A stretch of DNA of 24,516 nt from JAGXLP01 sp042218715 (GCA_042218715.1 JBDGQU010000035.1:1-24516); one strand, 5' to 3'; counted from the stretch's first letter, positions 6,646 through 14,271 are shown. Notes: generated from the sequence alone by a model not told the origin. Numbers and translations: made by a program.

Positions 6646-7224
6646 TCAACGAAGTAACGGATCCAGGTCATTCCTCTTAAGCATCTGGATTAACTTATTT
6701 AAAGGAAGACCAGTTAAAAAAGAAAGGTCACCATGAACCTCCCTAGAAAATTTTAGAACCCCTTCTTTTTCAAACCCTCCGGCCAGGTCCAGTACCGGAT
6801 AATTGGAAACGTATCTTTCTATTTCTTTTTCACTTATATCCCTGAAGACTATTTCGGCTTGCCCTAACTCCGATTCCGACTCATTGGTTTCGGTGTTGAA
6901 AACCGAAACCCCGGAAATTATCTTCACCCCTTTGCCTGAAAAAGTTTGCAGCATTTCCGTCGCTTCTTTTTCGGTTTCGGGCTTTTCATATATATTCCCC
7001 CGGAATAGAACAAATAAGTCCCCGCCTATCACTAAACTTTTCCCGGCCAATTGCCTCCCGACGTCTTCGGCTTTTGCCTCGGCAAGCTTTCTGGCCAGAA
7101 CTTTTGGATTGCTGTGCCCGAGAGATTTTTCGTCGATCTCGCTCGGTTTTACTTCGTAGTCAATATTTAGAAGCTCGAGTGCCTGCCTCCTAAATTTAGA
7201 GCGGGACGCAAGTATTACATTCAT
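6646..7224 (-). CDS. Divergent Maf-like nucleotide pyrophosphatase
   Basis: Maf proteins hydrolyse non-canonical or modified nucleoside triphosphates to monophosphates. The order of family blocks is kept: LASRSKFRRQALELL at the N-terminus, the DE pair in EIDEKSL, KAEAKA-like helix residues, a catalytic-aspartate position in VIGGDLF, EKPE, SGVSVF, the Y-S-N-Y-P segment and the final GLPLNKL. Several normally fixed residues differ: SPRR is SKFRR, ADT is GGDLF, and the PLDKAGAYGIQG block is PVLDLAGGFEKEG. I chose ATG 7224 (192 residues) because GGTGG precedes it; GTG 7233 would add three residues. It is transcribed toward metY. The fold assignment is good, but substrate and activity are uncertain. 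Confidence 0.8.
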   Translation of the reverse strand: MNVILASRSKFRRQALELLNIDYEVKPSEIDEKSLGHSNPKVLARKLAEAKAEDVGRQLAGKSLVIGGDLFVLFRGNIYEKPETEKEATEMLQTFSGKGVKIISGVSVFNTETNESESELGQAEIVFRDISEKEIERYVSNYPVLDLAGGFEKEGVLKFSREVHGDLSFLTGLPLNKLIQMLKRNDLDPLLR

Positions 7225-7341
7225 TTTAGCCACCGGTTGAAATCTAGAGAATTGAATCCTCGTGATTCCTATCCTTAACTCAGGGTTCGATCTATAATAC
7301 TACATCCATCCTATAATTTTTATTCCTTCGTCAGTAAGAAC

Positions 7342-7366
7342 GCTTCTTAACCGTCGATCAAGAAGC
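7342..7366 (-). terminator. Hairpin downstream of hcp, probable weak terminator
   Basis: Perfect 7-bp arms GCTTCTT/AAGAAGC enclose 11 nt, starting 17 nt after the hcp stop. On the minus strand the tail is GTTCTTACTG, which is only moderately T-rich, so termination may be partial. The plus-strand tail TAGTTTTCG is similar. Confidence 0.45.
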
Positions 7367-7383
7367 TAGTTTTCGTAATTACC

Positions 7384-9039
7384 CTAAAGCTCTTCGAGTA
7401 TAGCTTCTACATCTTCCTCAACGGAGTCAATCGGCTTGAGGTCAAATTTTTCTACAAGGACATTCTTCACGCCTTCAGAAGCAAACGCGGGAAGCGTCGG
7501 TCCCAGTCTTATACCCTCTATCCCCTGACTCAGAAGTGCTAAAAATATAGTGACTGCCTTTTGTTCGTACCAGGCAATGTCGTAGGCGATTGGAAGGTCG
7601 TTTATATCCTCTGACCCCGTCGCTTCTGCAAGACTCTTTGCGACCTTGATCAGGGAATAGGAATCATTACACTGTCCGGCATCTAGAATCCTGGGGATCC
7701 CGTTTATCGTACCGAGATCGAGCTTGTTGTAGCGGAATTTAGCACAGCCGGCGGTTAATATAATTGTGTCTTCGGGTAATTCTCGAGCCACGTCTCTGTA
7801 ATAATCCCTGGAGGAATGCCTACCATCACAGCCAGCCATTACGACGAACCCCCTGATATCCCCTGATTGAATTCCTTCAATTATCTCATCGGCTTTGCTC
7901 AAAAGGGCGTTATGAGCAAAGCCTCCGGGAATGGTTCCTGATTCTAACTCCTGCGGTGGTTCTGTACTTTTCGCATGATCAATGATCTCCCAAAAGTCTT
8001 TCTGGCCGCCGCTTTTCCTGTCTCCGATATGAGTAAGCTCGGGAAAACCTACTACTCCTGTTGTGTAAACCCTATTCGAATAAGAATCTTCGGGCGGAAC
8101 GAGACAGTTTGTAGTCATCAGTATCGGACCGTTGAACTTCTCGAATTCTTTGTCCTGTTTCCACCAGGAATTACCGTAATTACCGACGAAGTGGTCGTAT
8201 TTCTTAAAAGCAGGGTAGGCGTTTGCCGGCAACATTTCTCCATGCGTGTAAACATCTACCCCTTCACCTTTCGTCTGTTCGAGAAGCTCTTCCATGTCTC
8301 TTAGGTCATGTCCGCTAATTAGAATCCCGGGATTATCCCTGACCCCAATATTTATTTCAGTTGGTTCCGGGTCACCGTAGGCTCCAGTGTTGGCTTCATC
8401 CAGTGTTTCCATTGTTTCTACTGCAACTTCGCCTGCCTCCAGGACCAAATCGAGTAAATCGTCGACCTCCAAACTATCGTCCAGTGTCGCAGCGAGGCCT
8501 TTTTGAATTAAGTCAAATATCTTCTGCTTGCTTTTACCAAGAACGTATGCATGATCGGCGTAAGCGGCAATACCTTTAATTCCATAGGTAAGAAGTTCCC
8601 TCAAAGATCGGATATCTTCATCCTCAGTAGTCTTTACGCCAACTTCCTTCGCCTTCTCGTAACACTTGTCAACGCTGTGGGATCTCCAGGTCGCTGCTTC
8701 GGGAAGTTCTTCTTCCTCAATTTCACCGACTGCGGATTCGTACTTGTTTCGTATATTAGACCTGATTTCCAACGATCGGGCTATCCTTTGCTCAAACCAT
8801 TCGTCGTCGAAGTTTACGTTGGTAACCGTCGAGAAGAGGTTTTCCGTTACAAATACGCTCGTCTCTTCATCCCGGACCCCTTGTTCTTTCGCCTTCTCCC
8901 CAAAATACGATATTCCTTTTGATAGCCAGATAAGCAAATCCTGCAAGTTAGCAGTTTCTGGCTCCTTACCGCATACGCCTTTAACGGTACAGCCCTCATT
9001 ACCGGCCGCTTCCTGGCACTGATAACAGAACATACTCAT
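7384..9039 (-). CDS. hcp: Hybrid cluster protein (hydroxylamine reductase / NO-responsive)
   Basis: Hcp carries a cubane cluster and the unusual Fe-S-O hybrid cluster. It reduces hydroxylamine in vitro, and in enterobacteria it is linked to NO reduction and protein S-nitrosylation. At 551 residues it is full length. N-terminal cysteines 5, 8, 17 and 23 (C-x2-C-x8-C-x5-C) match the class from strict anaerobes. Hybrid-cluster blocks are recognisable: GHDLRDMEEL, THGEMLPANAYP, TTNCLVPP, TAGCAKFRYN and DAGQCNDSYS. The ATG follows AAGGGGG. It lies 44 nt after the MarR-type gene, probably in one transcript, and opposite the hemerythrin-PAS/fprA pair, which supports a nitrosative-stress role. The partner reductase Hcr is not seen. 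Confidence 0.96.
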   Translation of the reverse strand: MSMFCYQCQEAAGNEGCTVKGVCGKEPETANLQDLLIWLSKGISYFGEKAKEQGVRDEETSVFVTENLFSTVTNVNFDDEWFEQRIARSLEIRSNIRNKYESAVGEIEEEELPEAATWRSHSVDKCYEKAKEVGVKTTEDEDIRSLRELLTYGIKGIAAYADHAYVLGKSKQKIFDLIQKGLAATLDDSLEVDDLLDLVLEAGEVAVETMETLDEANTGAYGDPEPTEINIGVRDNPGILISGHDLRDMEELLEQTKGEGVDVYTHGEMLPANAYPAFKKYDHFVGNYGNSWWKQDKEFEKFNGPILMTTNCLVPPEDSYSNRVYTTGVVGFPELTHIGDRKSGGQKDFWEIIDHAKSTEPPQELESGTIPGGFAHNALLSKADEIIEGIQSGDIRGFVVMAGCDGRHSSRDYYRDVARELPEDTIILTAGCAKFRYNKLDLGTINGIPRILDAGQCNDSYSLIKVAKSLAEATGSEDINDLPIAYDIAWYEQKAVTIFLALLSQGIEGIRLGPTLPAFASEGVKNVLVEKFDLKPIDSVEEDVEAILEEL

Positions 9040-9083
9040 TAATAAATTTCCCCCTTAAGTGTATAGTTAAGTGTTCGGAATTA

Positions 9084-9704
9084 TCACTCGATTAACCCGA
9101 GCCCTGACTCCTCGTGGACCCATTCGGAATAACTCTCGTCCTCACTCAGATCCTCTCCGGTTAACTCACAGTGATGAGGTAGTTCGTCAGAACTTCCATT
9201 ATTCCGGGCAAAAAACCGACAATATTGACATGTCAAAGCCATACTTATGTGGCCTCGACTTTGCATTTTACCGGCAATTTTTACTAGATCCCGACTTAGC
9301 TCCTCCTGTCGGTCTCCTGGAAACCCGGATACGGTTTCCTGAAGCGTTTGACCTATTTCATTAATATCCCCGGTGATCGATTTACCTTCATCCGTTAAGC
9401 TAAGTTCCACCTTCCTCCTATCTGCCTCATTCCTTTCTCTCTTCACCAAACCCTTTTCAACCAACGAACCAACAACCCTCGACGCCGTTGGTTGGGAAAT
9501 CTGTAACCTATTGGCTATAGAGCTCACGTTCTTGTTTTGTTTATGGGCCCCGGAAAGAAATATAACCGTCTGAATCTGGGTAGAAGATATACTTTTCTCC
9601 TTCCCTTTGTCCCGGATGAGTTTATTAATACCCTGGGAAATCCGGTATAATAAAAGGGATATTTTAGCTGGTTCCGTCGAGAGCTCGCTTTTATCCGTGA
9701 AAAT
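9084..9704 (-). CDS. MarR-family regulator with cysteine-rich tail, apparent ATT start
   Basis: This winged-helix regulator (206 residues from ATT) probably controls the divergent promoters of the NO-defence module. The recognition region is SSIANRLQISQPTASRVVGS (about 60-79), followed by the wing ERNEADRRKVELSLT. The frame is open back to 9782 but has no ATG, GTG or TTG before GTG 9527, which is inside the DNA-binding domain. ATT at 9704 lies 5 nt after AAGGGGG and restores the N-terminal dimerisation helices. The tail carries Cys159-x2-Cys162 and His177-His178-Cys179, a pattern found in a subset of MarR proteins that normally ends with one more cysteine. Here the equivalent place appears to be tryptophan. 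A redox- or NO-sensitive metal site is plausible but not shown. Confidence 0.85.
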   Translation of the reverse strand: MFTDKSELSTEPAKISLLLYRISQGINKLIRDKGKEKSISSTQIQTVIFLSGAHKQNKNVSSIANRLQISQPTASRVVGSLVEKGLVKRERNEADRRKVELSLTDEGKSITGDINEIGQTLQETVSGFPGDRQEELSRDLVKIAGKMQSRGHISMALTCQYCRFFARNNGSSDELPHHCELTGEDLSEDESYSEWVHEESGLGLIE

Positions 9705-9710
9705 CTTTAC

Positions 9711-9717
9711 CCCCTTA
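9711..9717 (-). promoter_or_regulatory. Shine-Dalgarno AAGGGGG that decides an ATT start for the MarR-family gene
   Basis: AAGGGGG on the minus strand is followed by TAAAG and then ATT (9704-9702), a standard 5-nt spacing. No conventional start exists in frame between the upstream stop (9780-9782) and codon 60 of the protein. Confidence 0.6.
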
Positions 9718-9740
9718 AATAGCTCTACTAATACATAGCG

Positions 9741-9769
9741 TTGACATCTAATAAAAGCTACAGTATAAA
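9741..9769 (+). promoter_or_regulatory. Near-consensus sigma70 promoter of the DUF438-hemerythrin-PAS/fprA operon
   Basis: TTGACA (9741-9746), 17 nt, TATAAA (9764-9769). It lies in the divergent gap (9705-9860) shared with the MarR-family gene, a natural place for MarR autoregulation. AGTATAAACTA overlapping the -10 is also present in the thiF leader at 3720-3730. Confidence 0.75.
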
Positions 9770-9860
9770 CTATTTGGGTTCAAGCCTATTCCTGTAACGT
9801 GATTCACTATTATCGCGGCAAAGAATTTCGAAAAACAGCAAGAGTTTAGGAGGTAATAAC

Positions 9861-11162
9861 GTGAACAAAGAGAGTGATGATAAGAAAGAGAGGATCAAGC
9901 AGTTGCTGCGTAGAATTAACGAAGAAGGGGAGATAGGTGGGTTAAAGGAGGAATTCAAAGATTTATTGAGTAACATATCGCCGCTGGAGATTCCTATGGT
10001 TGAGCAGGAAATGATGGAAGAAGGAGTTGACGCGGAAGAAATAACCAAAATGTGTGATATTCACGTTGAACTGTTCCGTGAATCCGTCAGGGACAAGTTC
10101 GATCTAGGCGAACTGGACGACGGGCACCCTCTTAAAAGTTTCTATCTGGAAAACGACGAGATAACGAAAAACGCAGAAAAGTTAGGCCTTCGGGTAAAAG
10201 AGGCCAACCAGGGTGGAGGCGGGAGGGAACTTGGCGAATTAGGGAAACTGGCAGGTAAACTTCACCAAATCGGTCGAACCCACTACACCCGGGAAGAGAT
10301 GCTCCTGTTTCCGTACATAGAGCGGCGAGGAATAACTTCCGTACCGGAGGTCCTGTGGCGTAAGCACGACGAAAACAGGGATAATATTAAGAACCTTCTA
10401 AGTCTGGTTGATAGAAATAATTGGGAGGGGAAACCGCCAATCGAGGATATACTAGAGACAGCAAACGAAGTATCTCAGGGTACGATAGACATGGTGTTCC
10501 GGGAAAACAATATTCTCTACCCTACAGTTAAGGAGCTCTTAACGAAAGGCGAATGGGCGGCTATCCACAATCAAAGCGGCCAGATAGGCTACTACGGTAT
10601 AGACCCGGGGGAGTGGAATCCCGACGTAGAACCTAAACAACCTTACGAAATCTCTGGCGAGATAGAAAAGAGCCAGGTAGAAAGACTTCCCGGGGAGATC
10701 AAGGGCATGGTCGACGTGGGTTCACTTCAGACCGATGACTATTCTCCCATCAGGGACGGAGACCACAACCTGGATTTTGGTTTCCTGAACGATACGGAAC
10801 TGGACGAGATCTTTCGAACCCTACCGGTCGACGTAACTTTTATAGACAGTAACGATAGAGTCAGGTACTTTTCAGGCGGGGAGAGGATATTCCCCCGGAC
10901 TCAGACCGTGCTGGGCCGTCCGGTCCAGAACTGTCACCCGCCGGACAGCGTCGACGTGGTCAACAGTATCCTTGATGAGTTTAAAGCGGGAAACCGGGAA
11001 GAGGCGGAATTCTGGATAGAGCTCGGTCCTAAATTTGTCCACATAAGGTACTTCCCGGTTCGTAACGACGATGGAGAATACATGGGAACTATAGAAGTAA
11101 CTCAAGACGTAAAAGAAATAAGAGAACTCGAAGGGGAAAGAAAACTGCTCGATTGGAATTAG
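9861..11162 (+). CDS. DUF438 - hemerythrin HHE - PAS sensor protein
   Basis: This 433-residue soluble protein has three domains: a DUF438 helical domain (about 10-80), a hemerythrin-like domain (about 88-230) and a C-terminal PAS-type domain (about 310-425, with GRPVQNCHPPDSV). Hemerythrin-type iron ligands are suggested by HPLKSFYLENDE, LHQIGRTHYTREEMLLFP and RKHDENRDN. The fourth helix reads FRENNILYP, where relatives often have FHEENILFP, so one ligand may be missing. The GTG start follows AGGAGGTAATAAC. Family members commonly occur with NO/O2 stress genes, and binding of O2 or NO at the di-iron site is the likely input. No output domain is visible. It is probably co-transcribed with fprA (38-nt gap). 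Confidence 0.88.
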   Translation: MNKESDDKKERIKQLLRRINEEGEIGGLKEEFKDLLSNISPLEIPMVEQEMMEEGVDAEEITKMCDIHVELFRESVRDKFDLGELDDGHPLKSFYLENDEITKNAEKLGLRVKEANQGGGGRELGELGKLAGKLHQIGRTHYTREEMLLFPYIERRGITSVPEVLWRKHDENRDNIKNLLSLVDRNNWEGKPPIEDILETANEVSQGTIDMVFRENNILYPTVKELLTKGEWAAIHNQSGQIGYYGIDPGEWNPDVEPKQPYEISGEIEKSQVERLPGEIKGMVDVGSLQTDDYSPIRDGDHNLDFGFLNDTELDEIFRTLPVDVTFIDSNDRVRYFSGGERIFPRTQTVLGRPVQNCHPPDSVDVVNSILDEFKAGNREEAEFWIELGPKFVHIRYFPVRNDDGEYMGTIEVTQDVKEIRELEGERKLLDWN

Positions 11163-11200
11163 TTCAGCCTCTAACTATTTTAACCACGGGAGGAAGTGAA

Positions 11201-12388
11201 ATGTCAGTACCTCGCGAAGTAAGGGAGATTTCGTCGAATGTTTACTGGGTAGGTGTGAGAGATTGGGAAAGAAAATTCTTCGATAAACTGGTACCCTTGC
11301 CGGAAGGAACCTCCTACAACTCTTACCTTGTCAAGGGCGAAGAAAAGACGGCTTTGATAGACACGGTAAACCCGGGATTCGAGAAGGACCTGGAGGAAAA
11401 GATTCGTGAGATAACCGATCCCGAAGGCCTCAATTACCTGATCATGAACCACGCCGAACCCGACCACGCCAATGCTTTGGCTCACGTAGCCTCACTGGCT
11501 AAAGACGCTGAAATACTGGCCACGGAGAAGGGGAAGGAGATGGCGCTTTCACTTTACGACTTGCCGGAAGAGAGACTTCGCGTGGTCGAAGGGGGCGATA
11601 CGCTGGACCTGGGAGACAAAACTCTTGAATTCATATCCGCTCCCTGGCTTCACTGGCCGGAAACCATGTTCACTTATCTCCAGGAAGAAGGAATCCTGTT
11701 TCCTTCCGATTTCTTCGGCGCTCATATAGCTACACCAAAGCTTTACGCCGACGAGTTCGGAGAGGACGTCCTGAAGCGGGCCAAAGACTACTTCGGGGAG
11801 ATCATGATGCCGTTCCGACCGAGAGCAAAACGAGCACTTGAAAAGTTAAAGCCATACGAAGTAAACATGATAGCTCCGAGCCACGGGGTAATCTACCGAA
11901 ATCCCGAGAAGATCCTCGAGGCACACCGGTCATGGACCAGTTCCGAGGTCGAGAATAAGATCTTAATTCCCTACATCTCCATGTGGGGTAGTACTACCAA
12001 AATGGTCGAGGTTTTGACAGAGACGATTGCAGCAGAAGGGGTAGATGTGGTTCCCTTCGAAGTATCGTCGCAGAGCCTTAATTCTCTCGCCGGAGAGCTG
12101 GTGGACAGCGCCGGGATAATTTTCGGTACGCCCACCGTTCTGGCCGGCCCCCATCCTCAGATCATTTACATCGCAACGCTGGCAAAGAAGTTAAACCCGC
12201 CGGCGAAGTATTACGGCGCCGTAGAATCACACGGCTGGGCCGGGGGTGCAGTAAGAGAAATCTCTAAAGTAGTCGAGGATATGTCGGGGAAACTACTTGG
12301 CTCGGTCGAAGTTGAGGGAGCTCCGAGAGACGAAGACATGGAAAGAGTAGTGGAGTTGGGGAAAGAATTTGTAGAAAAGATCGAATGA
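11201..12388 (+). CDS. fprA: Flavodiiron protein (NO/O2 reductase)
   Basis: Flavodiiron proteins reduce NO to N2O or O2 to water in the cytoplasm of anaerobes, using rubredoxin or F420H2. The metallo-beta-lactamase-like half carries the full set of di-iron ligands: HAEPDH (His84, Glu86, Asp88), His151, Asp170 and His228. The second half is a flavodoxin domain starting near 254, with the FMN phosphate loop SMWGSTTKM (260-268). The length of 395 residues is typical of the two-domain class, with no fused rubredoxin. I chose ATG 11201 because GGGAGG sits 7 nt upstream; the frame is open to 11153 without a ribosome-binding site. With hcp and the hemerythrin sensor it forms a defence module. Confidence 0.96.
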   Translation: MSVPREVREISSNVYWVGVRDWERKFFDKLVPLPEGTSYNSYLVKGEEKTALIDTVNPGFEKDLEEKIREITDPEGLNYLIMNHAEPDHANALAHVASLAKDAEILATEKGKEMALSLYDLPEERLRVVEGGDTLDLGDKTLEFISAPWLHWPETMFTYLQEEGILFPSDFFGAHIATPKLYADEFGEDVLKRAKDYFGEIMMPFRPRAKRALEKLKPYEVNMIAPSHGVIYRNPEKILEAHRSWTSSEVENKILIPYISMWGSTTKMVEVLTETIAAEGVDVVPFEVSSQSLNSLAGELVDSAGIIFGTPTVLAGPHPQIIYIATLAKKLNPPAKYYGAVESHGWAGGAVREISKVVEDMSGKLLGSVEVEGAPRDEDMERVVELGKEFVEKIE

Positions 12389-12442
12389 ACATCCCTGATT
12401 TAAATCCTCACTTAACTTCTTTTTTATATTCGGTTTTTTCTC

Positions 12443-12455
12443 CACAATCGTTGTG
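12443..12455. repeat. Small inverted repeat between convergent fprA and the GntR gene
   Basis: CACAA-TCG-TTGTG, preceded on the plus strand by a T-run (12434-12439), plus the 12-bp palindrome TTAGTTAACTAA at 12460-12471, fill the 88-nt convergent gap. On the minus strand the hairpin is followed by A-rich sequence, so neither strand shows a classical terminator. This may be where both transcripts end. Confidence 0.25.
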
Positions 12456-12476
12456 AGTATTAGTTAACTAACTCTA

Positions 12477-13217
12477 CTAGCCCCTTAACTCTACAAACAA
12501 TTTATATCTGTCCCCCCGGTAGATCGACCTGGCGTATTCGATCGGGGTCTCCTCGTCACCTAGATAAGTGGTCCGCTCGGTCATTAACATTGGCGTCCCT
12601 TTATCAATTTCGAGATTTTTTGCTTCAAATTCGTCCGCAAGAGTAGCTTCAACAGACTGCTCAGCCTTGGACAAAGTTATATCAAAATCATCACGCAGGG
12701 TATCGTAGAGTGACCTATCCTCGAAGTCGTAATCCTCTATTCCCCGGCATACTTCGTGCCTTAGATGGCTCGTTTCTATCGCTAGAGGTTCTCCTTCCGC
12801 CAGCCTTATTCGCTGAAGGACAAACACTTTTGCACCGGTCTCGATTTCAAGTTTCTTGGCCAGTTCCTGGTCACTATCAACGACCTTTTGCTCAATCACT
12901 CGGGCACCAGAACTCATTCTTCTCTTCTTCATGTCTTCCGTAAAACCGGTCAACTCAAGTAATGCCTGACGGAGTTTCGGTTCTGCCACGTAGGAACCCT
13001 TTCCCTGCTCTCGATAAGCGTATCCTTCTGACTCCAGCTCGGTCAGAGCCCTTCGAGCAGTCATGCGTGATATTCCGTACTCTTTTTCTAAATCCCTCTC
13101 CGACGGTAGACGCTGGTGGGGCTCGAGATCACCACTTTCAATTCTTTCTTTGAATAACTCCTTGATCTGGTAGTAAATCGGTACCGGGCTATTCTTGTCC
13201 ACATCTGAAGCCTTCAT
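12477..13217 (-). CDS. GntR-family regulator, HutC/UTRA type (probable amino-sugar operon regulator)
   Basis: The protein has 246 residues: a winged helix-turn-helix (about 10-78, with PIYYQIKELFKERI, RLPSERDLEKEYGISRMTAR and the wing GKGSYVAEP) and a UTRA ligand-binding domain (about 95-240, with LAIETSHLRHEV and YARSIYRGDRY). This architecture matches NagR/YvoA and DasR, which respond to GlcNAc-6-P or GlcN-6-P. The ATG follows GAGGAG. It is the distal gene of the amino-sugar block and has its own promoter (13407-13435). I did not find the Bacillus NagR-type consensus, but the palindrome at 24463-24476 over the murQ promoter is a reasonable target. Family certain, ligand inferred from context. 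Confidence 0.92.
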   Translation of the reverse strand: MKASDVDKNSPVPIYYQIKELFKERIESGDLEPHQRLPSERDLEKEYGISRMTARRALTELESEGYAYREQGKGSYVAEPKLRQALLELTGFTEDMKKRRMSSGARVIEQKVVDSDQELAKKLEIETGAKVFVLQRIRLAEGEPLAIETSHLRHEVCRGIEDYDFEDRSLYDTLRDDFDITLSKAEQSVEATLADEFEAKNLEIDKGTPMLMTERTTYLGDEETPIEYARSIYRGDRYKLFVELRG

Positions 13218-13327
13218 TATATCTCCTCAGTGAAACATATTATCTATCTTCGCCTTTTCCCGTAAGGAAGATTTTCAAACTAAACCTTCCCTACTCCCAG
13301 CCTGACATTCAGTTGAGTCAAATTTAA

Positions 13328-13355
13328 CTTAAAATCAGCCTAATATTCTTTTAAG
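13328..13355. repeat. Inverted repeat CTTAAAA-N14-TTTTAAG in the GntR leader
   Basis: Perfect 7-bp AT-rich arms lie in the 265-nt gap between the HAD gene and the GntR gene, downstream of the predicted GntR promoter. It could be an autoregulatory site or chance in AT-rich DNA. Confidence 0.25.
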
Positions 13356-13406
13356 GCATTTGACGTTCAGGGAGCAATTTCTACTCTATTCAGCAGCGCC
13401 TCAAGT

Positions 13407-13435
13407 ATTTTATTTACGAAATATTCACCAGTCAA
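13407..13435 (-). promoter_or_regulatory. Sigma70-type promoter of the GntR-family gene
   Basis: On the minus strand TTGACT (13430-13435), 17 nt, TAAAAT (13407-13412). It implies a leader of about 180 nt before the ATG at 13217. Confidence 0.55.
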
Positions 13436-13482
13436 ATTTATGTTCCGGAACCATAACCTCATTTATTATTGACAAGCTATTT

Positions 13483-14136
13483 TCAGCCTATCTCGAAATT
13501 AGCAAGGTCTTTCTTTAGCTTTCCAGGGGTCTTAAAATGAATGCTGTTCAGGTTTAAATTACAAGCTGATACCACATTCTCTTTTGTATCATCGATGAAG
13601 ATCAAATCTTTCGGAGGTAAGTTGATCTTTTCAATAGCCTCCCTAAATATTTTAGGTTCAGGTTTTACTTTGCCTGTTTTGAAAGATAGAATAAAAGCAT
13701 CAAATAACTGGGATAGTTGGTATTTGTTTTCAAGGTGCTCGAAGTGAACCTTATCTGTGTTTGAGAGCAGATATAAGCTAACTCCCTTATGTTTTAGAGC
13801 CGATATTAGCTGCCAAACTTCCTTGCTTCTCTGAAATATATTAGACCAAATTTCAAGAAATTTATCAAAGGATATATCTTCTAATTTCAACATGTTTGTT
13901 GCCTTTCGATAGAATTCCTCTGGTGTTATCTGTCCTCTGTTAAAAAGATCTTTCAGTTCAGAATCAACTATTTGGTCGTAAATTGCCTTCGGTTCATATC
14001 TGCAGTATCCTGATAATTTGCGACAGCTTATCATATGATCAAAAGGGAAAATAACTCCGCCCATATCGAAGATTACAGACTGGACGATCAAAGAATCCTC
14101 TTGTTCTTCTGAAATGTAAATGGTATCTTTGCCCAT
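13483..14136 (-). CDS. HAD-superfamily hydrolase, YihX-like (sugar-1-phosphate phosphatase candidate)
   Basis: This 217-residue HAD IA-type hydrolase has motif I FDMGGVI with nucleophile Asp24, motif II LLSNT, motif III Lys in KVKPEP and motif IV FIDDTKENV. Motif I has Gly where most HAD phosphatases carry the second, acid/base Asp. The same change occurs in E. coli YihX (alpha-D-glucose-1-phosphate phosphatase), and the cap region GQITPEEFYRKA and LLSNTDKVHF also resemble YihX. By eye its codons are more AT-rich than its neighbours', which may mean a different history. It lies between a terminator for the upstream operon and the GntR gene. A sugar-1-phosphate substrate fits the locus but is inference. 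Confidence 0.85.
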   Translation of the reverse strand: MGKDTIYISEEQEDSLIVQSVIFDMGGVIFPFDHMISCRKLSGYCRYEPKAIYDQIVDSELKDLFNRGQITPEEFYRKATNMLKLEDISFDKFLEIWSNIFQRSKEVWQLISALKHKGVSLYLLSNTDKVHFEHLENKYQLSQLFDAFILSFKTGKVKPEPKIFREAIEKINLPPKDLIFIDDTKENVVSACNLNLNSIHFKTPGKLKKDLANFEIG

Positions 14137-14242
14137 AAAATCCCTGCCCTCCCAGATAGTAGACCGATAAATAACCGAGAAAGATAATTGCTAGACCGAA
14201 TGTAACAGGTCGATAGAAATGGTTAACTGAGACCTTTGCTTA

Positions 14243-14271
14243 GAAAAACCTCTTACAAAATGGAGGTATTT
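14243..14271 (-). terminator. Intrinsic terminator after the GlmU-like/mutase fusion
   Basis: On the minus strand ACCTC, a 10-nt loop and GAGGT are followed at once by a T-run (GAGGTTTTTCT), with extra A/T pairs flanking the stem. It lies about 15 nt after the stop at 14283 and probably ends the long murQ-to-fusion transcript, leaving the HAD and GntR genes as separate units. Confidence 0.6.

Noticed and set aside
6428..6649. Minus-strand 73-residue frame after the Maf-like gene
   Set aside because: It has a TTG start inside the Maf-like stop, no ribosome-binding site, Ser/Pro-rich shadow-like composition and no recognisable family.
9741..9860. CRP/FNR- or HcpR-type operator near hcp (for example GTAACGTGATTCAC)
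   Set aside because: Only one half-site matches by eye, and the second half does not fit; no reliable palindrome of that type.
12434..12471. Bidirectional terminator between fprA and the GntR gene
   Set aside because: The 5-bp stem is short, and neither strand has a T-run directly after it, so it is listed only as a repeat.
14160..14220. NagR-type site from the CTAGACC words upstream of the HAD gene
   Set aside because: CTAGACC and GTAGACC occur as single half-sites without the matching inverted half at the right spacing.
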